A stretch of DNA of 64,000 bases from Carthagonibacter sp032251515 (GTDB lineage Bacteria > Gemmatimonadota > Gemmatimonadetes > Palauibacterales > Palauibacteraceae): NCBI GenBank assembly GCA_032251515.1, contig JAVVDU010000001.1, positions 1-64,000 of the forward strand, in the 5' to 3' direction. Both the position numbers and the translations under genes were made by a program. Under the pieces are notes generated by a model that had not been told where the DNA came from, did not search any database, and saw only the letters and a list, made by a program, of their open reading frames with translations. The stretch's first letter is position 1, and each line of letters begins with the position of its first letter. Shown piece after piece: positions 8,243-17,417 of this stretch.

Positions 8243-9782
8243 GCGTCCCCCCGCCGTTCCGGACCCTCGGCCGGCACCGCCCGCAGGGCCCTCGCCAGGA
8301 CCTCCGCCGCGAGCGCCGCATCCTCGCCCCGCAGGGTCCGCGCGTCCACGCAGAACGCTCCGTCCCGGATCCGCCCGATCAGGGGCGGCGTGGCCGCGCG
8401 GCAGGCGGCCTCGAGCCGCGTGGCGGGACCGGAGATGCGCAGACCAGCCGAGGGAATCTCGCGCCCCGGCAGCGAGCCGGCCCCGGGCAGCGCCGCCAGG
8501 TCCGCCACCGCCGCCCGCCGACGCACGTCCTCCGGCAGCGCCCGGCGCAGGGCCTCCGCGCGCTCCCGCACCGACTCGACCGATTCCTCCAGCGCCGCGA
8601 GGGCCGGGATCCGCGCCCGGGCCCGCCGCGGGTCCAGGTAGAGCTGCAGGGTCGCCTCCAGCGCGGCGAGCGTCAGCCGCCCGACGCGGAGCGCCCGCAG
8701 CAACGGGTGGGCGCGCAGCCTGGTCACCGCCGCAGCGCTCCCGTGGAGGATTCCGGCCTGCGGGCCACCCAGCAGCTTGTCGCCGCTCCACATCGTGAGA
8801 TCCGCCCCCGCTGCCCTCGAGGAGGCGGGGGACGGGGCGTCGGCGGTCTCTCCACCGGCCGCCGGCAGCAGGAGGCCGGACCCGAGATCGTGGGCCACGA
8901 GCACCCCGGTCTCCCGTCCCAGGGCCACCAAGTCCACGAGCGACGCGTCCTGCGTGAATCCCTCGATGCGGAAGTTCGACGGATGTACCTTCAGGTACAG
9001 GCCCGTCCGCGGGCCGGTCGCGGCCCGGTAGTCGGCGATCCGGGTCCGGTTCGTGGTCCCCACCTCGCGGAGCGTGCCGCCCGCCGCGGCCACGATTTCC
9101 GGCAGGCGGAACGATCCCCCGATCTCCACCAGCTCTCCGCGCGCCACCACCACCTCGCGCCCGGGCGCCAGGGCCGCCACGGTGAGCGCCACCGCGGCGG
9201 CCGTGTTGTTCACCACGAGCGCGTCCTCGGAGCCCGTCAGCGAGCGCAGCAGGTCCCGGCAGTGATCGTGGCGGTCCCCCCGCGTCCCGGCGTCGAGCCG
9301 GTACTCCAGGTTCACGTAGCCGCCGCCCGTGGCGCGGATCCGCTCGAGGGCGTCGGGACCCAGGGGCGCCCGGCCGAGATTCGTGTGCAGCACGACGCCG
9401 GTGCCGTTGAGCACGCGTCGGAGGCCGGGGCGCGCCGCCCTCTCGAGCCTCGCGCGCGCGCCCGCCAGCACGGCGTCGGGCANNNNNNNNNNNNNNNNNN
9501 NNNNNNNNNNNNNNNNNNNNNNNNNNNNNNNNNNNNNNNNNNNNNNNNNNNNNNNNNNNNNNNNNNNNNNNNNNNNNNNNNNGGCTGCGCGCGGGCGTCT
9601 TCCTCCCCGTGCGCGGCCGGCTCCGGGGCCGGACCGCCGGCCGCACGCCGTTCCTCCAGCTCGGCACGCAGCGCCGCCACCGTCGCCTCCCTGCCCCATT
9701 CCCTGACCAGGGCCGCGCCCCCCGGGTCGCGCAGCAGGCGGTCGAGCGAGGGGAGGGCGCGGCGGGGGTCACGGCCCGACAT
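8239..9782 (-). CDS. selA: L-seryl-tRNA(Sec) selenium transferase, interrupted by an assembly gap
   Basis: SelA is a PLP enzyme that converts Ser-tRNA(Sec) to Sec-tRNA(Sec) using selenophosphate. The N-terminal 66 codons (9583-9782) have the typical LPSLDRLLRDPGGAALV opening. The rest (8239-9482) reads from LNGTGVVLHTNLGRAPLG to the C-terminus and includes the PLP-lysine motif SGDKLLGGPQAG. The two parts are in different frames across a run of 100 N. This reflects the placeholder length, not a frameshift, because the real gap must be 2 modulo 3. The ATG at 9782 overlaps the stop of the upstream lipoprotein gene by one base (TGATG). It implies selenocysteine use, although selB, selC and selD are not in the window. 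Confidence 0.93.
9483..9582. other. Assembly gap of 100 N
   Basis: Exactly 100 undefined bases lie inside selA. The round number and the frame change across it show a scaffold gap of unknown true length. Confidence 0.99.
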
Positions 9783-11230
9783 CAGGCGCCCTCCTCGGGA
9801 GGGGGAGCTCCCGCCGGCGGGGCCGCGTCCGGCGACCGTCCATCCGGGGCGGGCGCCTCCATGGAATCCGGCTCCGGCAGCTCGGGCGGAGGCGGCGGAG
9901 GCGGGGGCTCGTAGACGAAGGTCGTGTCACCGCCTCCGCGGAGACCTCGCAGGTTCGGCAGGCCCGCGGCCCGCACCCGGTACGGGCCCGGGGCGAGTGG
10001 CCCGTCGAGGCGCGCCGTGATCCGGGTGGACGGCACGGGCCGCGAATCGGGCCGGCGAAGCGGCTCGGCCCGCGGGGTCGGCGCGGGCGGCCCGCGATCG
10101 GCGGCCGGCGGAACGGGCCGTGCGGCGGCGGCCACCGAATCGGCCGCGGGAGCTTCCGCGTCCGCCTCGGCCTCCACGGGCGCTCGCTCCTCGCCGGGCG
10201 CCTCCTCCTCCGCTCCGGGCGCGTCTCCATCCGCAGCCGGCTCCGCCTCATCCCCGCGCCCGTCTCCATCCGCAGGCGCCTCCTCCTCCGCTCCGGGCGC
10301 GTCTCCGGCCTCCGGCTCTTCCCCTTCCGCCCCTTCCCCGACGGCCTCGTCGACGACCGGCTCTCCCACCGCGAGCGACGCGACGGCCGGGCCCGGACTC
10401 CCGTCCGCGGCGAGGATCGTGACGGCTCCGGTCTCGAGGGATGCCTCGGGGTCGATCGGATCGTCGAACTCGAGCACGACCGTCCCGCTGTCGCGGGCCA
10501 CGGCGGCGACGAGGACGGGGGGCGTGGTGTCGGGCGGCACGAGCCACAGCTCGACGACGGCGAGCGTCGCGGAATCGGCGAGGACGGCCGTCGCGGAATC
10601 CCAGGCCTCGAACAGCCGGTCGAGGCGCCCGTTCGCGTTCTGGTCCACGAACCCCAGCACCTCGTAGGTCGCCGGCGGCAGTCCCCGCATGGAGTATCCG
10701 CCGGCGCTGTCGCTCAGCGTCGTGTAGGGCGTGCTGTCGGGCGGCAGAAAGAGCAACCGGGCCCCCCGGGCCGGCCGCACCGTGACCCGGTCGAACATGT
10801 TTCCCTCGATCCGGGCGCGCGGAATCTCCCCCTGGCCCGTGCTGAAGGTCCATTCCACCGGCCGGGTCGTCCGGTTGCGCAGGAGGTCCGAGATGCCGGC
10901 GGGCACCACGATCCGGTACACGACGTCCCGCCGCCACCCGCCCTCCGGCCGCGCCTCGAACCCGTTCGTGCCCGCCGAGAAGTCCCAGTCCCACGCCGGC
11001 GAGAACTGGAGCTGGCGCTCGAGATTGCGCGGGCTCTGGATCGGCTCGTCGAACCGGAGGATGGCCTTGCGGCGAAGCTCCGGCACCACGGCGCCGTCCG
11101 CCGGGAAGCGTTCGAGCACGGAGGGAGGCCTGGCGTCCGGCCCGACGCCCGGCGGTGGCTCGGGGTTTCCGCATCCGATCAGCGGAGCCGCCGCCAGGAG
11201 GGCAGCCGCCACGGCCGGTCCGGTTCGCAT
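9782..11230 (-). CDS. Ig-like (Big_5-type) lipoprotein with acidic repeat linker
   Basis: This 482-residue protein has a signal peptide ending in LIGC, so Cys20 or so is the likely lipidation site. Residues about 36-130 resemble a bacterial Ig-like domain (PADGAVVPELRRKAILRFDEPIQ), the pattern annotated as Big_5 in secreted proteins. A carboxypeptidase-regulatory-like beta fold follows (GGYSMRGLPPATYEVLGFVDQN). A long Ala/Glu/Pro/Asp-rich segment is built partly from a 32-bp direct repeat, and the end is a proline-rich tail. It is probably anchored in the envelope; function is unknown. It starts four bases after the valS stop and is coupled to selA by a one-base overlap, although no functional link to either is evident. 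Confidence 0.8.
   Translation of the reverse strand: MRTGPAVAAALLAAAPLIGCGNPEPPPGVGPDARPPSVLERFPADGAVVPELRRKAILRFDEPIQSPRNLERQLQFSPAWDWDFSAGTNGFEARPEGGWRRDVVYRIVVPAGISDLLRNRTTRPVEWTFSTGQGEIPRARIEGNMFDRVTVRPARGARLLFLPPDSTPYTTLSDSAGGYSMRGLPPATYEVLGFVDQNANGRLDRLFEAWDSATAVLADSATLAVVELWLVPPDTTPPVLVAAVARDSGTVVLEFDDPIDPEASLETGAVTILAADGSPGPAVASLAVGEPVVDEAVGEGAEGEEPEAGDAPGAEEEAPADGDGRGDEAEPAADGDAPGAEEEAPGEERAPVEAEADAEAPAADSVAAAARPVPPAADRGPPAPTPRAEPLRRPDSRPVPSTRITARLDGPLAPGPYRVRAAGLPNLRGLRGGGDTTFVYEPPPPPPPPELPEPDSMEAPAPDGRSPDAAPPAGAPPPEEGA
10197..10306 (-). repeat. Two identical 32-bp direct repeats within a lipoprotein gene
   Basis: Copies at 10197-10228 and 10275-10306 are identical and 78 bases apart, which is 26 codons, so the frame is kept. 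They encode the repeated GDAPGAEEEAP unit in the acidic linker. This looks like intragenic duplication and could vary in copy number between strains. Confidence 0.85.
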
Positions 11231-11234
11231 CGGC

Positions 11235-13925
11235 TCAGGCCTCGCCGAGCGACGCCCGCTTCTCGCGGAGCCGCACGAGGCGCTCCTCCAGCGACACCGC
11301 CTTCTCTCTCTCCCGCTCCACGACCTCGGGCGGCGCACCCTCCAGAAAGCGCTGGTTCCCGAGGCGTCCGCGGCTCGCCGCGAGGAGGCCCGCGAGCCGC
11401 TCGAGCTCCTCCGCGACGCGCTCCCGCTCCCGCTCCAGGTCCACGAGGTCCTGAAGCGGCAGGAAGAGCTCGCCGCCCGCCGCGAGGACCAGGTGCGCCC
11501 CGGGCTCGCCCGCGGGGGCGGCCTCGGCGAACCGCAGCTCGGCGATGCGGGCCAGCGACAGGAGGCCCGCGCGTTCCTGTTCGACGGCCGTGCGCAGGGG
11601 CTGCGGGACGTCGACCAGCACGACGTCCACACGCCGGCCGGGATCGATCCCGTAGTCGGCGCGCAGGCGCCGCACCCCGCCCACCACCTCCTGCAGGGCG
11701 TCGAACGCCCGTGCCGCCTCCGCGGAGCGCGGCACGGCGCCGCCGTCGGGCCAGGGCCCGAACAGGAGCGTGTCCTCCGTCGTGCGGCCGGGCAGATGGC
11801 AGTGGAGCTCCTCGGTGATGAACGGCATCACCGGGTGCAGCAACCGCAACGCCCCGTCCAGCACGAAGGCCAGCGTGCCGGCCGCCGCCGCGCGGCTCGC
11901 CTCGCCGCGCTCCCCGTTCAGTCGTCCCTTCACGAGCTCGAGATACCAGTCGCACAGGTCGTTCCACACGAACCGGTACGCCTCTTCGGCCGCCTCGTGC
12001 AGGCGGAACCGCGCGATGCCGTCGGTGACCGCGTCGACGGCGCGGCCGAACCTGTCCAGGATCCACCGGTCCGCCAGCTCGAGATCGAGGTCCGCCGGCC
12101 GGCGCTCGACGTCGTCCGCCGCCAGGTGGCCCAGCGCGAAGCGGGCCGCGTTCCAGATCTTGTTCGCGAAGTTCCGGCCGACCCGGAACGACGACTCGAG
12201 GTCTTCGTGGTCGAGCTGCAGGTCCGTGCCCAGCGCCGCGGACGAGACCAGCGTGAACCGCATCGCGTCGGCGCCGAACCGCTCCACCACCTCGAGGGGA
12301 TCGACTCCGTTGCCGAGGGACTTGGACATCCGCCGCCCGCGCGCATCCCGCACCGTGCCGTGCAGGAGAACGTCCGTGAAGGGGAGATCGCCGACGAACT
12401 CCAGGCCCGCCATGACCATGCGGGCCACCCAGAAGAACAGGATCTCCGGCGCCGTGCTGAGCGCGTGCGTCGGGTAGAAGACGCGCAGGTCGTCGGTCTC
12501 GTCGGGCCAGCCGAGCGTGCTGAACGGCCACAGCCAGGAGCTGAACCAGGTGTCGAGCACGTCGGGGTCCTGTTCCACCTCGCCCCCGCACGCCGGACAC
12601 CGCTCCAGGTCCTCGCGCGACACGTGGGTGCCGCCGCAGCCCTCGGCCCGGCAATACCACACGGGAATCCGGTGTCCCCACCACAGCTGACGGCTGATGC
12701 ACCAGTCCCGGACGTTCGTCAGCCAGTGCTCGTAGGTCGCCCCGAAGCGCTCCGGGTGAAAGCGCAGGTCCCCCCGCCGGTACGCGTCCAGGGCCGGGCG
12801 GGCGAGCGGCTGCATCCGCACGAACCACTGCAGGCTGAGCCGCGGCTCGACGACGGTGTCGCACCGGTAGCAGTGCCCCACGGAGTGGGCGTGCGGCACG
12901 ACCGCTTCCAGCAGGCCGGCCGCCTCGAGGTCCGCGACGATGCGGCGTCGCGCCTCGAACCGGTCGAGCCCCCGGTAGGGGCCGGGCACGTCTCCGGTCA
13001 TCCGCCCGTCGCCGTCGATCACCTCCACCTCCGGCAGGTCGTGCCGCCGGCCGATCTCGAAGTCGTTCGGGTCGTGGGCGGGCGTGACCTTCACGAATCC
13101 CGACCCGAACTCCGGGTCGACGAACTCGTCCGCCACGATCGGGATGCGGCGTCCCGCGAGGGGCAGCGCCACCTCGCGCCCGACCAGCCCCCGGTGCCGC
13201 TCGTCGTCCGGGTGCACGGCCACGGCCGTGTCGCCCAGCATCGTCTCCGGTCGCGTGGTGGCGACCACCACGTGGCCGTCGCCGTCCGCGAGCGGATACC
13301 GGACGTGCCACAGCCGACCGTCGACATCCCGGTGCTCGGCCTCCTCGTTCGAGAGAGCCGTGTGACAGCGGGGACACCAGTGGATGATGTAGTTGCCGCG
13401 GTAGACCAGGTCCTTCTCGTACAGGCGGACGAACACCTCCCGCACCGCGCGGGACAGGCCCTCGTCGAGCGTGAAGCGCGTGCGCTCCCAGTCGCACGAG
13501 CAGCCCATCGTCTCGAGCTGCGAGATGATCGTGCTGCCGTACTGCCGCACCCATTCCCACACCCGCTCGACGAACGCCTCGCGGCCCAGGTCCTGTCGCG
13601 TGAGGCCGTCGCGGGCGATCTGCCGCTCCACCACGTTCTGCGTGGCGATCCCCGCGTGGTCGGTCCCCGGGATCCACATCGCGTCCCGGCCCCGCATGCG
13701 CTCGAACCGGATCAGCACGTCCTGGATCGTGTTGTTCAGGCCGTGACCCATGTGCAGCGCGGCGGTGACGTTGGGCGGCGGGATCGCGATGACGTAGGGA
13801 TCCGCGGCACCGTCCGCCTCGACGTGGAACGCGTTCCGCTCCAGCCAGCGGCGGTACAGGACCGGTTCGATTCCGGAAGGGTCGTAGCGCGGACTCAGGT
13901 CCGCGCCGGCGCGTGACTCGCTCAT
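11235..13925 (-). CDS. valS: Valyl-tRNA synthetase
   Basis: This 896-residue class I synthetase charges tRNA(Val). The HIGH-equivalent is HMGH in NVTAALHMGHGLN near the N-terminus, and the KMSKS loop is RMSKS in GRRMSKSLGNGVDP. The editing domain contains TTRPETMLGDTAVAV, the anticodon domain follows, and the last about 70 residues form the arginine/glutamate-rich coiled coil typical of ValRS. Cys pairs CPRCH and the CPACG region suggest bound zinc. The ATG at 13925 gives the expected N-terminus; no strong ribosome site is visible. It is the first gene of a run that continues into the Ig-like lipoprotein four bases later. Confidence 0.97.
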   Translation of the reverse strand: MSESRAGADLSPRYDPSGIEPVLYRRWLERNAFHVEADGAADPYVIAIPPPNVTAALHMGHGLNNTIQDVLIRFERMRGRDAMWIPGTDHAGIATQNVVERQIARDGLTRQDLGREAFVERVWEWVRQYGSTIISQLETMGCSCDWERTRFTLDEGLSRAVREVFVRLYEKDLVYRGNYIIHWCPRCHTALSNEEAEHRDVDGRLWHVRYPLADGDGHVVVATTRPETMLGDTAVAVHPDDERHRGLVGREVALPLAGRRIPIVADEFVDPEFGSGFVKVTPAHDPNDFEIGRRHDLPEVEVIDGDGRMTGDVPGPYRGLDRFEARRRIVADLEAAGLLEAVVPHAHSVGHCYRCDTVVEPRLSLQWFVRMQPLARPALDAYRRGDLRFHPERFGATYEHWLTNVRDWCISRQLWWGHRIPVWYCRAEGCGGTHVSREDLERCPACGGEVEQDPDVLDTWFSSWLWPFSTLGWPDETDDLRVFYPTHALSTAPEILFFWVARMVMAGLEFVGDLPFTDVLLHGTVRDARGRRMSKSLGNGVDPLEVVERFGADAMRFTLVSSAALGTDLQLDHEDLESSFRVGRNFANKIWNAARFALGHLAADDVERRPADLDLELADRWILDRFGRAVDAVTDGIARFRLHEAAEEAYRFVWNDLCDWYLELVKGRLNGERGEASRAAAAGTLAFVLDGALRLLHPVMPFITEELHCHLPGRTTEDTLLFGPWPDGGAVPRSAEAARAFDALQEVVGGVRRLRADYGIDPGRRVDVVLVDVPQPLRTAVEQERAGLLSLARIAELRFAEAAPAGEPGAHLVLAAGGELFLPLQDLVDLERERERVAEELERLAGLLAASRGRLGNQRFLEGAPPEVVEREREKAVSLEERLVRLREKRASLGEA

Positions 13926-14082
13926 GTGCCCGGAGGTTGAAGGGACGGAGAACCCGGTCCGGGACGCGCTGCGCGACGGACGCGCGGAGCCGTCCGGCCG
14001 GGCCGGCACGACGCGGGTAGAGTAACCGGGGGCGCGGGCGGTGGCGAGATGTGTCGCCGTCGCGCAGTTCGCCCGCCGGGCG

Positions 14083-14928
14083 TCAGGGGGAACTGCCCAG
14101 GCTGTCGGCCTGCGCCGCCGAGTCCGCGGCGGCGCGCTCGGCCGCCATGCGCTCCTCGATCGCGCGATTGCGCTCCTCGAGCGTCGTCTCGACGTCCTCG
14201 CGGAAGTCCTGCCGGCGGATCGACTCCAGATCGCGGGCCACCGCCCGCGCCTCCCGGCCCCGCGGCCCTTCTTCGGCGAGCAGCGAGCCGACGTTCAGCG
14301 GGATCACGACGCCCCCCAGCACGATCCCCTCCGGGGTGACCCCCCACTGGTCGTCGCCCTCCCCGGTGAGCCATTCGACCGCCTTGCGTCGCTGCTCCTC
14401 GGTGAGCCGCAGGCTGTCGAGCGCCTGCGAGAGCCGCGCCCGGATCGCCCCCTCGGCGCGCGCCCAGCGGTCGCCGAGGTACTCGGGCAGCGGCTCGTCC
14501 CGGTAGTCCTTCCAGAGCCGCTCGTCTCCCTCGCGCGGGCGCAGCTTCTCGGCATTCGTGAGTCCCCGGCCCTCGTCGTCGCGTCCCCGGCTCGGCACCG
14601 GCTCGGCGGCTCCCCCCTCCTCCGCCGCGGGCTCCGGGGCCAACGGGGCCAGCGGCTCCCGCTCCACCTCGATGCGGCGCTCGCGCTCGAGCCGCTCCGC
14701 CGACTCCTCCGGGGTCAGCGGCCGCACCTCGACCACGACGATGCCCTCCACGGCCCGCGCGGGCCGGAGGAGCGGGCCGGAGGAGAGGTCCCGCACCCCC
14801 ACCTGCACCGTTGCCCACAGGAACAGGGCGAGGTGCACGGCGCCCGAGACGGCCATCGACACCGCCAGGATCCGGCGGTGACGGGCCTTCCGGTCGGAAA
14901 GCAGGCTCGGGGAGTCGAGAGCGCGCAT
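14083..14928 (-). CDS. Single-pass membrane protein with TonB-like N-terminus, unknown function
   Basis: I do not recognise the family. The 281-residue product has a basic N-terminus, one hydrophobic helix (about residues 22-41, AVSMAVSGAVHLALFLWATV), then a charged region with VEGIVVVEVRPLTPEE, which resembles the start of TonB or energy-transducing proteins. The rest is highly charged and predicted alpha-helical, and no TonB C-terminal domain is evident. The short motif WGVTPEGIVLGGVVIPLNVG stands out as a conserved-looking core. It would lie in the inner membrane with its bulk in the periplasm. It follows the aminotransferase gene by 12 bases and is the last gene before a 157-base gap to valS. 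Confidence 0.65.
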   Translation of the reverse strand: MRALDSPSLLSDRKARHRRILAVSMAVSGAVHLALFLWATVQVGVRDLSSGPLLRPARAVEGIVVVEVRPLTPEESAERLERERRIEVEREPLAPLAPEPAAEEGGAAEPVPSRGRDDEGRGLTNAEKLRPREGDERLWKDYRDEPLPEYLGDRWARAEGAIRARLSQALDSLRLTEEQRRKAVEWLTGEGDDQWGVTPEGIVLGGVVIPLNVGSLLAEEGPRGREARAVARDLESIRRQDFREDVETTLEERNRAIEERMAAERAAADSAAQADSLGSSP

Positions 14929-14940
14929 GCGTGCGGCGGC

Positions 14941-16134
14941 TCAGAGCGCCCCGGACAGGCGGGCGCCGACTTCCGCGTAGGCATCGGGCGGCAGGGTCAG
15001 CGAGGCACGCACGAATCCTTCCCCTCCCTCGCCCAGGGCGGAGCCCGGCATCAGGACGACGTGCGACCCTTCGAGGACGCGCCGGCAGAACGCCTCGGAC
15101 GTCTCGCCCGTGGGGACTTCGAACCAGAGGTACAGCGTGGCCCGGGGGGCCTCGACGCGGAGCCCGGCCCCGCGCAGGGCCTCGACGGCCGCGTCCCGGC
15201 GTTCCCGGAGCGCCTCCACCGTGCCGCGAATCCACGGATCCGGATCGCGCAGCACGGCCGCGCCCGCCGCCTGGACGGCGAGGAACCCTCCCGAATCGAA
15301 GAACGTCTTGACCTTCCGGAGCGCCGCGATCCACCCCGCGTGCCCGACGGCCCAGCCGATCCGCCAACCCGTCATGTTGTACGTCTTGGAGAGCGAGTGG
15401 AGCTCGATGCCCGTCTCGCGGCCGCCGTCCACCTCGAGCAGGCCCGGGGCCCGGTAGCCATCGAACGTGATCTCCGAATAGGCGTTGTCCCACAGGAGCA
15501 CGGCTCCGCGCTCCGCGCAGGCCGCCACGACCTCCTCCAGGTACGCGCGGCCCGGAGCCGCGGCCGTCGGGTTGTTGGGGTAGTTCAGGTACACGAGCTT
15601 CAGCGTGCCGGGCGCCTCGCGGATCGCGGCGGGCGGCACCAGGAACCCGTTCTCCCGGCGCAGGCGTTCCCGGACGATCCGGGCCCCGGCGAAGTGGGAC
15701 CCGCCGAGGTAGGGCGCGTAGCCGGGATCCGGGACGAGGGCCGTGTCGCCCGGCGTCAGCGCCGCGAAGGCGAACAGCCCGATCGCCTCCTTGCTCCCGA
15801 TCACGGGCAGGAGCTCCCGCTCCGGGTCCACGGCCGCCCCGAACCGCCGCTCCATCCACGCGGCCGCGGCCTCGCGGAACGCGGGCAATCCCCGCTGGAA
15901 CCCGTACCCGTGCAGCGCCGGATCCGCCGCCGCGTCCCGCAGCGCCGCCACGGCCGGCGCCGGAACCGGGAGCCCCGAGTCGCCTGCCCCCAGGTCGAAC
16001 ACCTCGTGGCCGGCCGCCCGCAGGCGCGCCTTGATGTCCGGCACGTCGGCCAGCGGATACGGCGGCAGGGCGAGGAGTCGCGGCGGCAGCGCGGCGGCGC
16101 GCGGCGCGCCCTCGGCAACGGTCGAGAGGGTCAT
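14941..16134 (-). CDS. PLP-dependent class I/II aminotransferase, LL-diaminopimelate aminotransferase-like
   Basis: This 397-residue fold-type I aminotransferase has the internal aldimine lysine in HSLSKTYNMTGWRIG, the YLNYPNNPT substrate/PLP loop and an N-terminal HGYGFQRGLPAFREA segment. The overall pattern is that of DapL-like and DapC-like enzymes that make diaminopimelate for lysine and peptidoglycan, but substrate cannot be settled by reading. The ATG at 16134 overlaps the upstream stop as ATGA. Its coupling to a secreted protein and a TPR protein is not explained by lysine synthesis and suggests a shared promoter or an envelope link. Confidence 0.88.
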   Translation of the reverse strand: MTLSTVAEGAPRAAALPPRLLALPPYPLADVPDIKARLRAAGHEVFDLGAGDSGLPVPAPAVAALRDAAADPALHGYGFQRGLPAFREAAAAWMERRFGAAVDPERELLPVIGSKEAIGLFAFAALTPGDTALVPDPGYAPYLGGSHFAGARIVRERLRRENGFLVPPAAIREAPGTLKLVYLNYPNNPTAAAPGRAYLEEVVAACAERGAVLLWDNAYSEITFDGYRAPGLLEVDGGRETGIELHSLSKTYNMTGWRIGWAVGHAGWIAALRKVKTFFDSGGFLAVQAAGAAVLRDPDPWIRGTVEALRERRDAAVEALRGAGLRVEAPRATLYLWFEVPTGETSEAFCRRVLEGSHVVLMPGSALGEGGEGFVRASLTLPPDAYAEVGARLSGAL

Positions 16135-17417
16135 GTCTTGAGGGCCTTTCTCCGGGCCGCCGGGTACAGGACGTTGTTCAGGATCAGGCGATACCCCGCC
16201 GAGTTCCGTTCGAGCGCCAGATCGGTCGGCGGGTCCCCGACGAGATGCTGCGGGTCCTCCGGGTCGTGCCCTCCGAGAAACGTGAAACTCCCGCTCCCCA
16301 GACCGCCGTGCAAGTACTTCACGAGGCCCGTCTCCGGGTCGCGCGCCAGGACCGTCACCCCGGGCCGCAGCCGCTCCGGGCGAAAGCTCGTGGTGAGCCC
16401 GTAGAAGTCGGGCAGCACCTGCTCGTGGCTCTGGGTGAGCATCGCCGGCACGGGATCGATGGGAGCGCTGAACGGGAACAGCTCGAAGCTGCCCAGCGGC
16501 AGGCGACGCGGCGTGTTCACCTGGTGGCCGTCGATGTCGGAGAACGACGTGCTGGTCGGGGCCAGCGCGAGCTCGGCGTCCCGGAACGCGAGCGTGCGGT
16601 CCCAGAGCATCCGCGCCGCGGCGTCCGGGGCGGCCGGTGAGCCATCGGCGTACGAGGCCGCGATGTCGGTCTGCTCCGCCGCCAGCGCGAGGTCCAGCGT
16701 CTCGGTCGCCGTGCACATGGCGAACAGCAGCCCGCCGCCCTGCACGTAGGCCCGGATCTCGCGCGCCACGGCTTTCTTGAGGGCCGGCACGGTGGGGAAA
16801 CCGAACTCCGCCGCCGTCTCCTCGTTGCGTCCGATCTCCTCGGCGAGCCACGCCGCGCCGGCGTAGCTGAGGGGGAAGCGCGAATACTGTCCCGTGAAGT
16901 CCTCGTGGTGCAGGTGCAGCCAGTCGTACTCGGCCAGGCGTCCCCGCAGCACCTCCGGGTCCCACACCGTCTCGTACGGGATCCCGGCATACTCCAGCGC
17001 CAGGGTCACGGCATCGTCCCACGGCGATGCGTTCGGCGGCGTGTACACCGCGATCCGCGGCGCCGTTTCCAGAGGGACCGTCTCCCTGTTGCCGGCGGCC
17101 ATCTCGGTCCGGAGCCGCGCCAGCGCCCCGCCGTCGACGGGCTCCACGGTGACGCCGAGGAGCGCGGCGCGGTCCCGGAAACGGCGCTGGCCCGGCAGGA
17201 GAAACGACCCGTCCCGGTAGTTCAGGAGCCACTCCGCCCGCGCCCCGGCCGCGATCGCCTCGTACACGAGACCGTACGCCCGCAGGTGATCGTCCTGCGA
17301 CCGGTCCATGGGCACGAGGAGCATCTGTGCGGCGGCGGATGCCGGGGCGGCGACGACGAGCAGGACCGCCAGGCCGGCCCGCAGCGCGGCGCCGGCCCAC
17401 ACCGCGGCGCCGCTCAC
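16131..17417 (-). CDS. Secreted protein of the family commonly annotated 'asparagine synthetase B'
   Basis: The 428-residue product has a signal peptide (cleavage likely after SAAAQ) and then MLLVPMDRSQDDHLRAYGLVYEA. I recall this opening, together with YDWLHLHHEDFTGQY and GGGLLFAMCTATETLDLAL, from a family in Bacteroidota and Gemmatimonadota databased as asparagine synthetase B. It has neither the N-terminal Cys glutaminase nor the AsnB ATP-pyrophosphatase domain, so that name is almost surely wrong. The middle looks like a class I glutamine-amidotransferase-like fold. Being exported, it probably acts in the periplasm or envelope. It overlaps the genes on both sides by four bases (ATGA), which argues for co-function with the TPR and DUF4175-like proteins. 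Confidence 0.75.
   Translation of the reverse strand: MSGAAVWAGAALRAGLAVLLVVAAPASAAAQMLLVPMDRSQDDHLRAYGLVYEAIAAGARAEWLLNYRDGSFLLPGQRRFRDRAALLGVTVEPVDGGALARLRTEMAAGNRETVPLETAPRIAVYTPPNASPWDDAVTLALEYAGIPYETVWDPEVLRGRLAEYDWLHLHHEDFTGQYSRFPLSYAGAAWLAEEIGRNEETAAEFGFPTVPALKKAVAREIRAYVQGGGLLFAMCTATETLDLALAAEQTDIAASYADGSPAAPDAAARMLWDRTLAFRDAELALAPTSTSFSDIDGHQVNTPRRLPLGSFELFPFSAPIDPVPAMLTQSHEQVLPDFYGLTTSFRPERLRPGVTVLARDPETGLVKYLHGGLGSGSFTFLGGHDPEDPQHLVGDPPTDLALERNSAGYRLILNNVLYPAARRKALKT

Noticed and set aside
9483..9582. The run of identical symbols as a repeat or homopolymer
   Set aside because: It consists of N and is an assembly gap, not sequence.
8243..9772. Long N-terminal extension of the GmhB-PurN frame
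   Set aside because: It reads through selA in the wrong frame and across the N run, and shows no protein pattern before the DxD motif.
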